NCBI RefSeq assembly: GCF_016801865.2
Contig: NC_068939.1
Location: forward strand, 140,001,821-140,065,820
DNA length: 64,000 nt
DNA from: Culex pipiens pallens
Lineage: Eukaryota; Arthropoda; Insecta; Diptera; Culicidae
Direction: 5' to 3'
The position numbers and the translations under genes are program-made. Below are positions 26,215 to 38,746 of this stretch, in pieces. The notes under the pieces were generated by a model, which saw only the letters and a list, made by a program, of their open reading frames with translations, made no database searches and was not told the origin of the DNA. The first letter of the stretch is position 1, and the number at the start of each line of letters is the position of its first letter.

Positions 26215-27144
26215 AGGGGAAATCTACCCATTTTAATCCTAATAAGCGGTCGTGTTTGAATGATGCTGGATAATCTAGAGTCTCCCTTGAATTTTACTAA
26301 AACCAACTACACCAACGAGTAGAGCAAGTTTTTGTGAACATTTCTGTTTATTTTCACTTTCACTAAAAGTTATTCTATTTCTTTACCAAGCATTTAACAA
26401 AAAAAAATTCCCAAGGGTATTCTAATCGAGGCGAATGCATTGGGCCACGCCCATTTTTCTAATATCGGCTTAGTTCTTTTTTCTTCCAACACTCTGTCGA
26501 GTGTTGCCATTTGCGCTGACAGTTCAAACGAACACTCACGAAAAGTGGCATTTATAGGGAAAGTTTCCTGGCATCGCTGGCTGTGCTGCTGGTGGTGTTG
26601 ACGGCTAGCCTTTGTTCTTTTTTGCCTTCGTCTCTCGCTCGGTTTTCTTCAGCCTTCGATTGGAATGCAAAGTGAAAATTGAAACGTCAAACGACTTGGC
26701 GCGTTTGTTTTTTTGATGGCGCTTGCTAATTTATTACATTTTTCGGGATTATTCTTCAAGTGAGTGCCTTACTAATGATCAAAAGAACATGTTGCCGGTA
26801 GTTGGAAGCAATTTCATATCTTAAGCGCCGTGAAAAAGTAAGCGAAAGTGAAAAGTTAATTTTGGCGATATTCATTAAGCGTTTGAGGGATTCTCGTGTG
26901 TGTCACTGTGTGTGCCAACAAAATGATGAGAAGTGGTCTCGCAAAATACAAATTATGATCAAAAGTGCATTAAATGTGATCTTTTTGGCCAGTAAGTGGC
27001 ATACATTTGCGTGCTTACTCGAGGCGGTGCTGTTGCTGGTAAGTTTATAGCCCAAATAGTATTTTTGGAGCTTTAATCGAGCATCAAACTCTCCATATGA
27101 CGAAGATAGGTGTTTGATTGGAAAGGGTAGATTTCCCCTACATA
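26215..27144 (+). mobile_element. Inverted-repeat-bounded segment (TAGGGGAAATCTACCC ends)
   Basis: The left end TAGGGGAAATCTACCC and the right end GGGTAGATTTCCCCTA are perfect inverse copies. Just inside each lies a similar 'gtttgatgatgct / gtttgatgctcg' type block. The interior is unusually GC-rich for a MITE, with a promoter-like region at 26440-26760 and a possible short coding exon. It may be a transposon that picked up host 5' sequence, or two unrelated repeats flanking a real promoter. Confidence 0.5.
26955..27038 (+). CDS. Possible first coding exon (signal-like peptide)
   Basis: An ATG at 26955 opens 28 codons ending exactly, in phase 0, at a strong splice donor CTG|GTAAGT (27039). 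The encoded peptide starts MIKSALNVIFLA and ends in a leucine-rich run (ACLLEAVLLL), resembling a secretory signal encoded on a separate first exon. No downstream exon was identified in the window. It sits inside the inverted-repeat-bounded segment, so it may be a captured gene fragment or chance. Confidence 0.3.
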
Positions 27145-27999
27145 AACTAAGCGAAAAAAAACTGATTGAAAAAACATCCTACAAACAATCCCACAGATCT
27201 TGGCGGTCTCAGATGCGAGATTTTTTTCTCAGGCCTAAGCTTCCCAAGACTGGTATTATAAAGGAATTAAAAACTTCTGTTCACTACTAGGACCTTAACA
27301 CCCCAAGATTCAAACTGACGAATTTAGAATGGTGAGTCCAATCGCTGACTCTCTAAGCCACCGAGGCACTCTAAGTCAGTTTGACGTCAAAGAATATCAA
27401 CCATAGGCAAGATTCGCCAGAATTCCTTCCCAAAAAAATATCATCCCAATCGAGTGGGACCCGAGAAAAAAAACCCGAATTTGGAATGCACTAAATTAGC
27501 ACCATGTGATCTTCTACCGGGAATGACGCAAAAAATCCAGTTTTTGGTAAAACGGCTCCAGACAGAACATTAAATTAAGAATGCGAGACCAGAAAACAAA
27601 CAGATAACAGAGATGCTGTTGGAAAATTGGGAGAAAAAAAAACACTTAAGACAGAAATGAGTGAAGGTTTCCATTTAAAAATAACCATTTTCTGCTAATA
27701 ATACGCCGTGGTCTTCCGGATTCGAGCTGCCATGTCAGTTTCAGTTGGCGTTATTAATGGTAGGGACTCCCTAACACCTAGCTGGTGCCCAATTTATGTC
27801 AAATTTGAACACATCATCCGCCAGCGCCACCGATAATTTGTATGCTAATACAATTCCTCTGCTGCGCAGTCCCATCGCGATGGGTCAACAAACTATTCGT
27901 GGCATATTGGCTGTGTGGTGAGATAAACTAGTTTATAATAGCAGCCGCATCTATCGGATGTTTTGACGTGACGACGATGATCTCAGCGGGTGTCAAATA
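27145..27999. other. Non-coding stretch
   Basis: Mixed composition. No coding pattern or repeat boundary was recognised. Confidence 0.35.
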
Positions 28000-28666
28000 A
28001 CACAGTTCAACAAAAAATCTAATGTTTCTTGTCTCTGAGACGAAAATATGTGTTCCTAGTAGATTTTTGCCTGCTGAATCCGAATCCGGGTCCCGAATTG
28101 CTCCAAATGGTCCCAATTTTGAGATACACCCGTTTGAAATGTTAGTTTAGGCCAAAATTAGCTACTTTGTCGACTATTTTACAAAATAACTATTGAATAA
28201 ACAACTAAACCAATACATGTATCTTATAGTTCACATTTTCCCCTTTCTGAAACACCCCTGGTTTTTAAAATTTGATTGTTTCTACGCATATTTATAGCCA
28301 TTTTAAAATTAGAATTGGACTTGCATGCAAGTTGGAAAAACTTGAATGAGAACCAACTGAAAATATAATTTTAAAATGGCTATAAATATGTGAAGAAACA
28401 ATCAAATTTTAAAAACCAGGGGTGTTTCAGAAAGGGGAAAACATGAACTTTAAGATACATGTATTGGTTTAGTTGTTTATTCAATAGTTCTTTTGTAAAA
28501 TAGTCAACAAAGTAGCTAATTTTGGCCTAAACTAACATTTCAAACGGGTGTATCTCAAAATTGGGACCATTTGGAGCAATTCTGGACCCGGATTCGGATT
28601 CAGCAGGCAAAGTTCTACTAGGAACACATATACTCGTCTCAGAGACAAAATCTTGTTGGACTGTGT
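28000..28666. mobile_element. 667-bp palindromic element
   Basis: Arms of about 305 bp (28000-28310 and 28370-28666) flank a loop of about 60 bp. The ends read ACACAGTTCAACAA and TTGTTGGACTGTGT. Inner landmarks such as TACATGTATCTTA and AACACCCCTGGTTTTTAAAA occur in both arms. It is unrelated in sequence to the GAGCA-ended family. Confidence 0.85.
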
Positions 28667-28986
28667 AATTGATTTTATAAAACAGGTACTTTAGTGAAAA
28701 ATTCATTCTTTTAAGCAATTCATTCATGCTGTCCTGGAAATTGAGGCAATTTTTTAAGCAAAACTTCTCGTCTATTTAACCGACCTAAGCCTTGCTAGGC
28801 CGCAAATGAAAGGATATAAGTTGGGCTTTTAAGGAAAAATATTTTGAGGACCTAAAAATCTAATCTAAATAAAATGTTGATTGAATACGTCTGTAATAAT
28901 TTTATTGAATTCCCCGGAAAATTGCACAAAATATTCCAAAAATAGGATTTCAAGATACAAACAAGAAATTGAAAACAGAAAGTTTT

Positions 28987-30715
28987 GCCTTCCTCACTGA
29001 GGTAAGGCTATAATCCTGCTCTAAAAATGAACTTCGTATAAAAACGTCGTAGACCCACCTTCATGTATACATATCGACTCAGAATCGAAAACTGAACAAA
29101 TGTCTGTGTGTATGTGTGTGTGTATGTGTGTGTGTATGTGTGTGTGTATGTATGTATGTGACCAACAAACTAGCTCATGTTTCTCGGCACTGGCTGAACC
29201 GATTTGACCCGAACTTGTTGCATTCGACTTGGTTTAGGGTCCCATAGATCGAGTTTTATACAGATTGAAGTTTCGATAAGTAGTTCAAAAGTTATGTATA
29301 AAAATGTGTTTTCACATATATTTGGATCTCACTTAAATGTATGTAAACTATGTCCGGATCCATCATCCGACCCATCGTTGGTTAGGTTATCAAAAGACCT
29401 TTCCAACGAGTCCAAAACATTGAAGATCTGGCAACCCTGTCTCGAGATATGGCCACTTAAGTGATATTGATGTACTTTTTGCCTTCCTCACTGAGGTAAG
29501 GCTATAATCCTGCTCTAAAAATGAACTTCGTATAAAAACGTCGTAGACCCACCTTCATGTATACATATCGACTCAGAATCGAAAACTGAACAAATGTCTG
29601 TGTGTATGTGTGTGTGTATGTGTGTGTGTATGTGTGTGTGTATGTATGTATGTGACCAACAAACTAGCTCATGTTTCTCGGCACTGGCTGAACCGATTTG
29701 ACCCGAACTTGTTGCATTCGACTTGGTTTAGGGTCTCATAGATCGAGTTTTATACAGATTGAAGTTTCGATAAGTAGTTCAAAAGTTATGTATAAAAATG
29801 TGTTTTCACATATATTTGGATCTCACTTAACTGTATGTAAACTATGTCCGGGTCCATCATCCGAACCATCGTTGGTTAGGTTATCAAAAGACCTTTCCAA
29901 CGAGTCCAAAACATTGAAGATCTGGCAACCCTGTCTCGAGATATGGCCACTTAAGTGACATTTATGTACTTTTCAGAATCCGGATCTCACTTAAATGTAT
30001 GCAAACTTTGTCCGGATCGATCATCCGACCCATCGTTGGTTAGGTTATCAAAATACCTTTCCAACGAGTCTAAAACATTGAAGATCTGGCAACCCTGTCT
30101 CGAGATATGGCCTCTTAAGTGATATTGATGTACTTTTTTGAAGCCGGATCTCACTTAAATGTATGTAAACTATGTCCGGATCGATCATCCGACCTATTGT
30201 TGGTTAGGTTATCAAAATACCTTTCCAACGAGTCCAAAACATTGAAGATCTGGCAGCCCTGTCTCGAGATATGGCCACTTAAGTGACATTTATGTACTTT
30301 TTTGAAGCCGGATCTCACTTAAATGTATGTAAACTATGTCCGGATCCACCATCCGACCTATTTTTGGTTAGGTTATCAAAAGACCTTTCCAACGAGTCCA
30401 AAACATTGAAGATCTGGCAACCCTGTCTCGAGATATGGCCACTTAAGTGACATTTATGTACTTTTCTGAAGCCGGATCTCACTTAAATGTATGTAAACTT
30501 TGTCCGGATCGATCATCCGACCCATCGTTGGTTAGGTTATCAAAAAACCTTTCCAACGAGTCCAAAACATTTAAGATCTGGCAACCCTGTCTCGAGATAT
30601 GGCCACTTAAGTGATATCGATGTACTTTTTGGAAGCCGGATCTAAAAAATAGATGAAACTTGTGTACAGCCATTGTTGTGAGGAAGGCTCCAACCACATA
30701 GGTGGATTTAGTTAG
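28987..30715 (-). mobile_element. Satellite-bearing element, second copy (expanded)
   Basis: Same family as 2046-3140 but inverted. It starts GCCTTCCTCACTGAGG and ends GTGGATTTAGTTAG, between T runs that match a TTTT/AAAA target duplication. Its leading 494 bp is duplicated in tandem (28987-29480 and 29481-29974), followed by 164-bp units. Open frames in the repeats are by-products of the repetition. Confidence 0.85.
29983..30638 (-). repeat. 164-bp tandem repeat array
   Basis: GATCT(C) at the unit start recurs at 29983, 30147, 30311, 30475 and 30639, an exact 164-bp period. Units carry CACTTAAGTG, 'gtccggatc' and 'ccaacgagtccaaaacatt'. Confidence 0.92.
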
Positions 30716-30868
30716 TTTTTTCAATGAAATGGCCTTCAAAAATCAAAAGTCCGGGGACTTTTTGGTCTAAACACGGTCAATACATAATAAAAAGTTTCAT
30801 ACGACCTTTCAAATATCAGCCTAGAATTTAAGGTTCTCAAACTATTTTTTCAAAAAAAAGCCCAACTA

Positions 30869-31050
30869 CACGGAGAAAAAAGAGTTCCTAAAATCGTAAA
30901 CAAGCGTTCATGAAAATGGGAACCACGAACAAAGTGTTCAAATCCCATGATACGTTTTTGGAAATCGTACCATGGGATTTGAACACTTTGCTCGTGGTTC
31001 CCATTTTCATGAACGCTTGTTCACGATTTTAGGAACTCTTTTTTTCCGTG
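30869..31050. mobile_element. 182-bp palindromic MITE (TA target)
   Basis: Near-perfect inverted repeat. It begins CACGGAGAAAAAAGAGTTCC and ends in the inverse ...CTTTTTTTCCGTG, with TA at 30867-30868 and 31051-31052. It folds almost end to end. A diverged relative lies at 57657-57828. Confidence 0.88.
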
Positions 31051-31536
31051 TAATAACCCACGATTCCGTCATTGTCGTGCTATCTCGTCACACGTGCATT
31101 TTTGGCCAAATTGAGTTAAACACCGAAAAAAAAATCCGTGCATTCTTGTGAAAGTAGTTTCAATCTTGTCGTGCTATCGTGACACACCCTGAACATTGCT
31201 GTAAGTTCGACAACTGGCCAAAGGAATTCTAGGTAGGAACGCGTTTAACACAAGTACACGCCCGACTACCGTAAACATTTGTAATTAAAACTCGGGACTC
31301 CTGATTCAACAAAATTCAGGATAATGTACAGAATGGTAAACACATCAAATTGTTTTCGTTGAAACGCGTTTTTCTCGGAACGTCTAAAAGTGACGTACGA
31401 CAGCGTCGATTTGCGTCAAAAGGAGCTAAAATCCGTTCTAATAATGAGAAGTTTTTATACCATCTTTAAAAACAATGATTTTGGAGCCCCTTTGGCTAGG
31501 ATCACCCCAGTGAACAAATAAAAATACGTGTAATTA

Positions 31537-34142
31537 ACGTCATGATTCGAAATCCGGACACTTAGTACCATATTATTTTTGTTGTAGCTGGCAAAAAATC
31601 ATGTAATAAGTTTTAAATGTAGAAATATCGTCATGATTTAGTATAAACAGTCAGTTTTAAGAGAATGCATGCAAAATATGTCTTTGAGCAATTCTCTATC
31701 AAAACCAGAAATGGATTTTATTTGTATTTTTTGATTTGGCTCAAACTTTGTGGGGGCCTTCCCTATACCCAAATATGCTATTTTGTGTCATTGGTTCACC
31801 CATACAAGTCTCCATACAATTTTGGCAGCTGTCCATACAAAAATGGTATGTAAATATTCAAACAGCTGTAACTTTTGAGTGAATTTTTTGATCAATTTGG
31901 TGTCTTCGGCAAAGTTGTAGGTATTGTTGAGGACTTTTGAGAAAAAAATAGGTACACGGAAAAAAAAATTGAGGATTTTTTTATCAACTTTTTTTTTACT
32001 AAAACTCAATTTCCCAAAATATGTATTTTTTGATTTTCGAGATTTTTTGATATGCTTTAGGGGACAAAAATCCGCAACTTTTGAGCCATAGAGAAACATG
32101 GTCAAAAAATCTGCCGCCGAGTTATGAATTTTTGAAAAAATAGTGATTTTTGGAAAAAATTTAAGTTTCATGCAAAAACAAGTTTGACATTATTTTTTAA
32201 TGCAAAATTGAATTTGCAATCGAAAAGTACTTTACATATTTTTTTATAAAGGGCTCCGTTTTCTAGATATAGCCACCGAAAGTTTGATTTTAGCGAAATA
32301 TTTGCAGTTTTTCAATTTTTAAAAATAGTGACCATGAGTGACCATTTCCAAAAATTTTTTTTTTTAAAGTTCAGAAAATTTGCTAAAAAATTGTCTAAGA
32401 GACATTGAAGATTGGACCTCTGGTTGCTGAGATACAGCGGCTTAAAGAAAAAGAAACACGAAAATTGAAGTTTTCTTAGTCTCACCCAAACAGCCCACCA
32501 TTTTCTAATGACGATATCTCAGCAATTAATGGTCAGATTTTCAATGTTAATACATGAAACATTCTTAAAATTTTCCGATCTTTTCGAAAAAAATGTTTTG
32601 AAAATTTTTAAATCAAGACTAGCATTTTAAATAAGCGTAATATTAAATGTTTGGCCCTTTTAAAATGTTAGTCTTGATTTAAAAAATTTCAAAGTATTTT
32701 TTTGCGAAAAGATCAAAAAATTTCACGAATGTTTCATGAATTAACATTGAAAATCGGACCATTAGTTGTTGAGATATCGTCATTAGAAAATGGTGGGCTG
32801 TTTGGGTGAGACTTAGAAAACTTCAATTTTCGTGTTTCTTTTTCTTTAAGCCGCTGTATCTCAGCAACCAAAGGTCCAATCTTCAATGTCTCTTAGACAA
32901 TTTTATAGCAAATTTTCTGAACTTTTCAAAAAAAATATTTTTAGAAATGGTCACTCATGGTCACTATTTTTAAAAATTGAAAAACTGCAAATATTTCGCT
33001 AAAATCAAACTTTCGGTGGCTATATCTAGAAAACGGAGCCCTTTATCAAAAAATATGTAAAGTACTTTTCGATTGTAAATTCAATTTTGCATTAAAAAAT
33101 AATGTCAAACTTGTTTTTGCATGAAACTTCGATTTTTTTTCCAAAAATCACTATTTTTTCAAAAATTCATAACTCGGCGGCTGATTTTTTGACCATGTTT
33201 CTCTATGGCTCAAAAGTTGCGGATTTTTGTCCCCTAAAACATATCAAAAAATCTCGAAAATCAAAAAATACGTATTTTGGGAAATTGAGTTTTAGTGAAA
33301 AAAAAGTTGATAAAAAAATTCTCAAATTTTTTTTTTTCCGTGTACCTATTTTTTTCTCAATAGTCCTCAACAATGCCTACAACTTTGCCGAAGACACCAA
33401 ATTGATCAGAAAATTCACTCAAAAGTTACAGCTGTTTGAATATTTACATACCATTTTTGTATGGACAGCTGCCAAAATTGTATGGAGACTTGTATGGGTG
33501 AACCAATGACACAAAATAGCATATTTGGTCATAGGGAAGGCTCCCACAAAGTTTAAGTCAAATAAAAAAATACAAAAAATAAAAATGGTCGAAATCGGCC
33601 GATTTCGTAGAGAGTTGCTCCTTTTCTAACAATTTATCATAAGAATTTGATAATTAAAATGACTTGTTGTGCTTCGAATCCCGGACACTGTTAAAAGCTG
33701 ATTCGAAATCCGGACACTTTTGCTTCGAATTCCGGACACTCGATTTTGCTTATGAATCGCACAAATTTGAACTGAAATGTTAGCGAATGGCATTATTTAG
33801 GTCTCAAATAAGCTGTTAACATCAAAACAATCGATAGTTTAAATGGCTAGAATTTAAGAAAATCAAAACCATAAATATCTGCTTTGCCTTCCCGGTGCTT
33901 CGGATGCCTATAAAATATTTCCGTTGAAATGTTTCGCATTTTTGGTAAACTTATAATTTTATTTTATTTAATTGTTTTGGCATTAACTACAGCGTTCAAA
34001 CAAACTTTAAATGAAAGTCGATGTTAGAATTTATAAAATAAGACAGTTTTGACATTCATAATGCGAACTTATATCCAAATAATTGATAAAACAAGTTGAA
34101 GTGTCCGGGTTTCGAAGCGTACGGGAATTCGAATCATGACGT
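31537..34142 (+). mobile_element. ACGTCATGATTCGAA MITE split by foldback copy 3
   Basis: The outer ends are ACGTCATGATTCGAA and TTCGAATCATGACGT with flanking TA. The two halves, 31537-31685 and 33621-34142, together match the uninterrupted inverted copy at 40332-40770. They contain several 'ttcgaa(a)tcc(c)ggacact' blocks. Everything between the halves is foldback copy 3. Confidence 0.88.
31686..33620 (-). mobile_element. Long palindromic transposon, copy 3 (divergent subfamily)
   Basis: It has the ends GAGCAATTCTCT and AGAGAGTTGCTC and is flanked by CTTT (31682-31685, 33621-33624). The arms differ in sequence from the other copies (for example 'tttggctcaaactttgtggg' and 'tcattggttcacccatac'). 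They keep the same architecture, and the central block is inverted relative to copies 1, 2, 4 and 5. Mirrored open frames (31788-32171 and 33102-33509) exist only because the arms are inverted copies. Confidence 0.9.
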
Positions 34143-34144
34143 TA

Positions 34145-36082
34145 TTTGGGCTAAAAAATCTTCCTAATCAATTTTGCCAAACCTTAAACTTCTTGTCACC
34201 CTATTTTTCTGTTGGCGTCATGAAGTGTTTAGAGCTATATTTAGATAAATTAACATTTCAGCAACAGTCCAACAGACTTTCTGAATGATCCTATTTATGA
34301 AAGCGAATTGCGATAGGATAGCAAGATTACTAAAAAATCTTAAAATTATGAAACAAATAAAAAGTGTATCCGATGAGTAAACCTTTCACCTTCAATGTGA
34401 AAAGGGCCATTGATCGACTATTTTTCACGGCCACACACCACCACCCCATAAAGGTCGTTGGCAATAGAGACAAAAAAGTTAAGCCACACAAACCGCGCGT
34501 CTCGAGTTCATCAACGCCCCAAACTGAGCAATTTTCAAACGGTTGCCAGAGTTCATAATTCGCAATCTTCTCTGACCAGAGGCTTGAAACCGCCACGGTG
34601 TGCTCAGATGTGTCCACTTTAGTTTCACGGTGACGATAATCCGCACTGTATCATCTTAATCACACAAGGTTCACCGTCGTATCGGGCGACGTGACGCCAA
34701 GTCCGCGTCCGCCGAGGTGGTTGTTTTTGGTCCAGTGGCCACCGATCATCGCGTGCCACTAACATTGACCTAGCAGAGGGGGGAGGGGGGATTGCCGCCA
34801 ATTTTATGGTGCTTTTATTTGTTTGCGATGGTGACACTTGGTTGATCTCGACAGGCAAGCTTTTGGCAGACAAAAGAAGAAGAAAGGAGATTGCCTTGAA
34901 CGTTATTCAGTTTGAATCAGTCGTGCATTCCAGATCGTTCTTGTGCGGTTCAGAATGCAGACTGAGTTTGAGATATCCCTCGTCAACAATATGCCATGTT
35001 TAACCATGAACTAATTCACCAATTTGTTCAAAATCAGCGACGATGCTTCAGTTTTTAATCCAAACGAACTAATAGATCATTGTCTCAAAAAAGTAAACGA
35101 TCCGCCGCAGTTATTTCCTGTCTGTCCATTAGACGAGGTGACCCACCAAAGTTGAGCAGATCTTAACGGATTTTGCAATCCATCATCAGCGTCACTGACC
35201 GCGTGGTGGTGGCAATCGTAGAATGGCATTTTAAACAGTCGTCTGCTGCCGTATTCAGTGAGCTCGATGCACTCGCGTCGTTAAATTCGTCGAGAATGAC
35301 CTAGATACCTGGGGCAGCAGCGGACTTGATCACGTCCGATGCGTGCATGCGTGCGAAACCGGTCTGGAGTCGAATTTTTGCTTAAAGTTGCATTTATGGT
35401 AGAATCTGTAGAGAGCGACGTATGCAGGATTGCAGTACTAAGAACTCGCTTGGAGTTTCGATGCCTAGAACTTGTTTTTTGGTATTTACTACTAAAACGG
35501 TAAAAGAACCGACTGGCGATCGATCGGCAAACAGCTGAGTGCACGCACCTTCTAAATGATGGTTCAACTCGGTTTGGGTGGAGTGACCAATTTTTTTTAT
35601 TCGTCAATACAAGTATATGTCCAACTTTACTCAAATTTTAACGCGCCTGATCGATTTTGAACACTTTCCAGGGCCTGGTTTATCCCAAAAATACCAGTGC
35701 TATGCATGATTTGCGTCATTGGTTAATCGCTAAATTCGATGTCTCGATGTTTCTCTGTTTTTTTGAATGACGCAAATTAGTTTATCTCTTATATTGGCAG
35801 CTTGGGCATAAAAGGTTGTGGTCATAAAAAATAAATACTTTTCCAAATTTGGCAAATTTATTTGAACCCAGATGCTGGTAAATTCAAAGCAAAAAAATTG
35901 ATGTGTTGAAAAAGCACAATATAGTTTCCGTTTTCATTTGCTTGTATTTCTATAAATGTATGAGATGTTTGTCTCTATTGCATTTTGTTTTTTTTTTAAA
36001 TGGTGGTCCGATAATTTCAATAATGTTTCATTTTTACAGATGAAAATCGAACGATTACTTCTCGAGATATCGATGATCAAAA
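34145..36082. other. Unique, partly GC-rich stretch without supportable gene
   Basis: 34360-35640 is GC-richer with several 60-120 codon open frames on both strands. An ATG at 34806 opens 65 codons with no known similarity. No splice-consistent model was found. An initiator-like TCAGTC at 34917 was considered and rejected. Confidence 0.4.
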
Positions 36083-37486
36083 AACCGAGTTATGAATTTT
36101 TTAATCAATACTGATTTTTTCAAAAAATCGAAATTTTGGTCGCAAAATTTTTTTAACTTTATTTTTTGATGTAAAATTGAATTGGCAATCAAAAAGTACT
36201 TTAGTGAATTTTTGATAAAGTGCACAGTTTTCAAGTTATAGCCATTTTTTTGTAATTTTTTTCAAAATAGTCGCAGTTTTTCATTTTTTTAAATTAGTGC
36301 ACATGTTTGCCCACTATTGAAAAAAATATTTTTGAAATGCTGAGAAAATTCTCTATATTTTGCTTCTTGGGTTTTTGTTGATACGACCTTTAGTTGCTGA
36401 GATATTGCCATGCAAAAGTTAAAAAACAGGAAAATTGACGTTTTCTAAGTCTCACCCAAACAACCAACCATTTTCTAATGTCGATATCTCAGCAACTAAT
36501 GGTCCGATTTTAAAAGGGCGTAATATTGAATGTTTGGCCCTTTTGAAATGTTAGTCTTGATTTGAAAATTTTGAAAATATTGTTTTCGAAAAGATCGAAA
36601 AATTTCACAAATGTTTCATATTTTGACATTGAAAATCGGACCATTAGTTGCTGAGATATCGACATTAGAAAATGGTGGGTTGTTTGGGTGAGACTTAGAA
36701 AACGTCAATTTTCCTGTTTTTTAACCTTTGCATGGCAATATCTCAGCAACTAAGGGTCGTATCAACAATGTTCAATAATGAAAAATATAGAGAATTTTCT
36801 CAGCTTTTCAAAAATATTTTTTTCAAAAGTGGGCAAACATGTGCACTAATTTAAAAAAATGAAAAACTGCGACTATTTTGAAAAAAGTTACATAAAAATA
36901 GCTATAACTTGAAAACGGTGCACTTTATCAAAATTTCACTAAAGTACTTTTTGATTGCAAATTCAATTTTACATCGAAAAATAAAGTTGAAAAATTTTTG
37001 CGACCAAAATTTCGATTTTTTGAAAAAATCAGTATTGATTAAAAAAATCATAACTCGGTCAATGATTTTTTGCACAACCTGGAAATTTCTGAAAAGTTGG
37101 CATTTTATGTCCTCTAAAACATATCAAAAAATAAAAAAAAATTAAAATAGTGTTTTTTTGCAAATCTAGTTTTAGTGATAAAAAGTTAAATAAAAAATCA
37201 CCAAATTTTTTTTACCGTGTATCATTTTTTTCCAGTGTAGTCCGTATCCATATCACAACTTTGCTGAAGACACCAAATAGATCAAAAATTCCTTCAAAGG
37301 ATACAGATTTTTGAATTTTCATACATCATTTTTGTATGGACAACTGTCAAATTTGTATGGAAAATTGTATGGACAAACTAATGATGCAAAATGGCTTATT
37401 TGGGCATACCGAAGGCACCAAAAAAGTTTCAGTCGGATTAAAAAATACGAAAAAAATCGAATTACCGAAATCCTAGAGAACTGCTC
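36083..37486 (-). mobile_element. Long palindromic transposon, copy 6 (left arm truncated)
   Basis: The right arm is complete and ends TAGAGAACTGCTC. The left arm starts abruptly at 'ccgagttatgaatttttt' and lacks the outer ~0.45 kb. The centre reads GGGCGTAATATTGAATG, the same orientation as copy 3. No target duplication can be assigned because one end is missing. Confidence 0.85.
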
Positions 37487-37499
37487 ATAGGGCTTTAGG

Positions 37500-38268
37500 A
37501 CCCAATTGTATTACAAGTATTTTGTAAAAAATATAATGTTTGAACTTTTTAGGGAGTTTTTGCATTCTTTATATTTTTTTTTTGTTGTTGTTATTATGTT
37601 ATTATTATAAGTTTATGGATTATTACATGCACGATGACGACGGTACAATTTTAAATCATTTCTGTGATTTTTTTTTTGCAATTTTTCAAACATTTGGAGT
37701 TTTATTTTTAGCATATAAATTTGCATTAATTTCTGCTAGTTTTTTGCATTCTTTTTTCTGTGAGTTTTTACATTCTTTGAAACATGAGCAATTCTTTAAA
37801 TTTTCTATTTATAATTTTGATTAAATTCTGTTAGTTTTTGCATTTTTTTTTATTTTTGAGCATATTATTTGTATATTTTTTGTAATGTTTTGCATTCTTT
37901 CAAACATGAGCAGTTCTTTTGATTTTCATCATAACATTTTGTATAATTGCTGTAAGTTTTTGCATTCTTTATTTTTTGAGCAAATTTTTTGAATTTCTGT
38001 GAGTTTATGTATTCCGTGAAACATGCGCAGTTCTTTGAACTTTCAGTACATAATTTAGAATAGTTTCTGTGAGTTTTTGCATTCTTTTTTAAGTAAATAA
38101 TATGTTTTATTTCAGTGAGTTTTTACATTTATTACACCTGAGCAGTTCATTTAATGTTGAGCAAAAATATTTGATTAATTCGGTGGCAATTCGGTGAAAG
38201 GAATTTCGGCGAAACGTACCATTCGGCGAAATGACCGTAGGCGAAACGACATTCGGCGAAATATACCA
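37500..38268. repeat. Degenerate tandem repeats and a GGCGAAA motif cluster
   Basis: 37540-38150 repeats a loose unit around 'gagtttttgcattctttnaaacatgagcagttctttga'. At 38177-38268 a short motif close to ATTCGGCGAAAT(G) recurs about five times. No coding capacity was seen. Confidence 0.6.
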
Positions 38269-38746
38269 GATCCTACTGTTCCTTGTATTTCTCTAAGTTA
38301 TAAAAGCACAACGCTATTTTTATTTGTTAATTCGAAGCTCAATCATGGAGCTCAGACGACAAAAATATAAAAACGCTCCTATTGTACACGCGTGCAACCT
38401 TGGCTCAACTTAAACTTAATCGCTGCACAGATTTAAACGCTAGATGGGTGACTTTTAACGACAAAAAATAACAAAACAAAACTCATCTCGACCTTATTAA
38501 AACGCAGCAAATTGATCGCCACTTCACAGCGCTGCTTCAAGCGATTCCGGGCAATACCGGTAAGCGCCAGCATCACCAGCCTTCAAGCAGTTTGTCTTCG
38601 TTGTTCTTGCGCGTTGAAATGTCTATCTAGAAGTTTCCAGAATAATTCAAAAATATTATAGTTTAAAAAAAATGTAGCATCATCTGTCGCGCAAAGCTTT
38701 CCAATAAATTACGATAAATATTGCCTCAAACTCAATTTTATCATGT

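Noticed and set aside
29204..29958. Two almost identical 86-codon frames that look like a small gene family
   Set aside because: They fall in the 494-bp tandem duplication of the satellite element and run through its 164-bp units.
31788..33509. Matching open frames of about 130 codons on both strands (31788-32171 and 33102-33509)
   Set aside because: They lie in inverted arms of one palindromic transposon; composition is AT-rich and the likeness is explained by the palindrome.
34806..35003. 65-codon ATG frame with an initiator-like TCAGTC at 34917 and GGTTC downstream
   Set aside because: GGTTC is at +29, one base off the strict DPE position, and the peptide has no recognisable feature.
38177..38268. 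Regularly recurring GGCGAAA motif considered as a CRISPR-like array
   Set aside because: The spacing is short and irregular, there are no spacers of uniform length, and the DNA is eukaryotic; it is a simple degenerate repeat.
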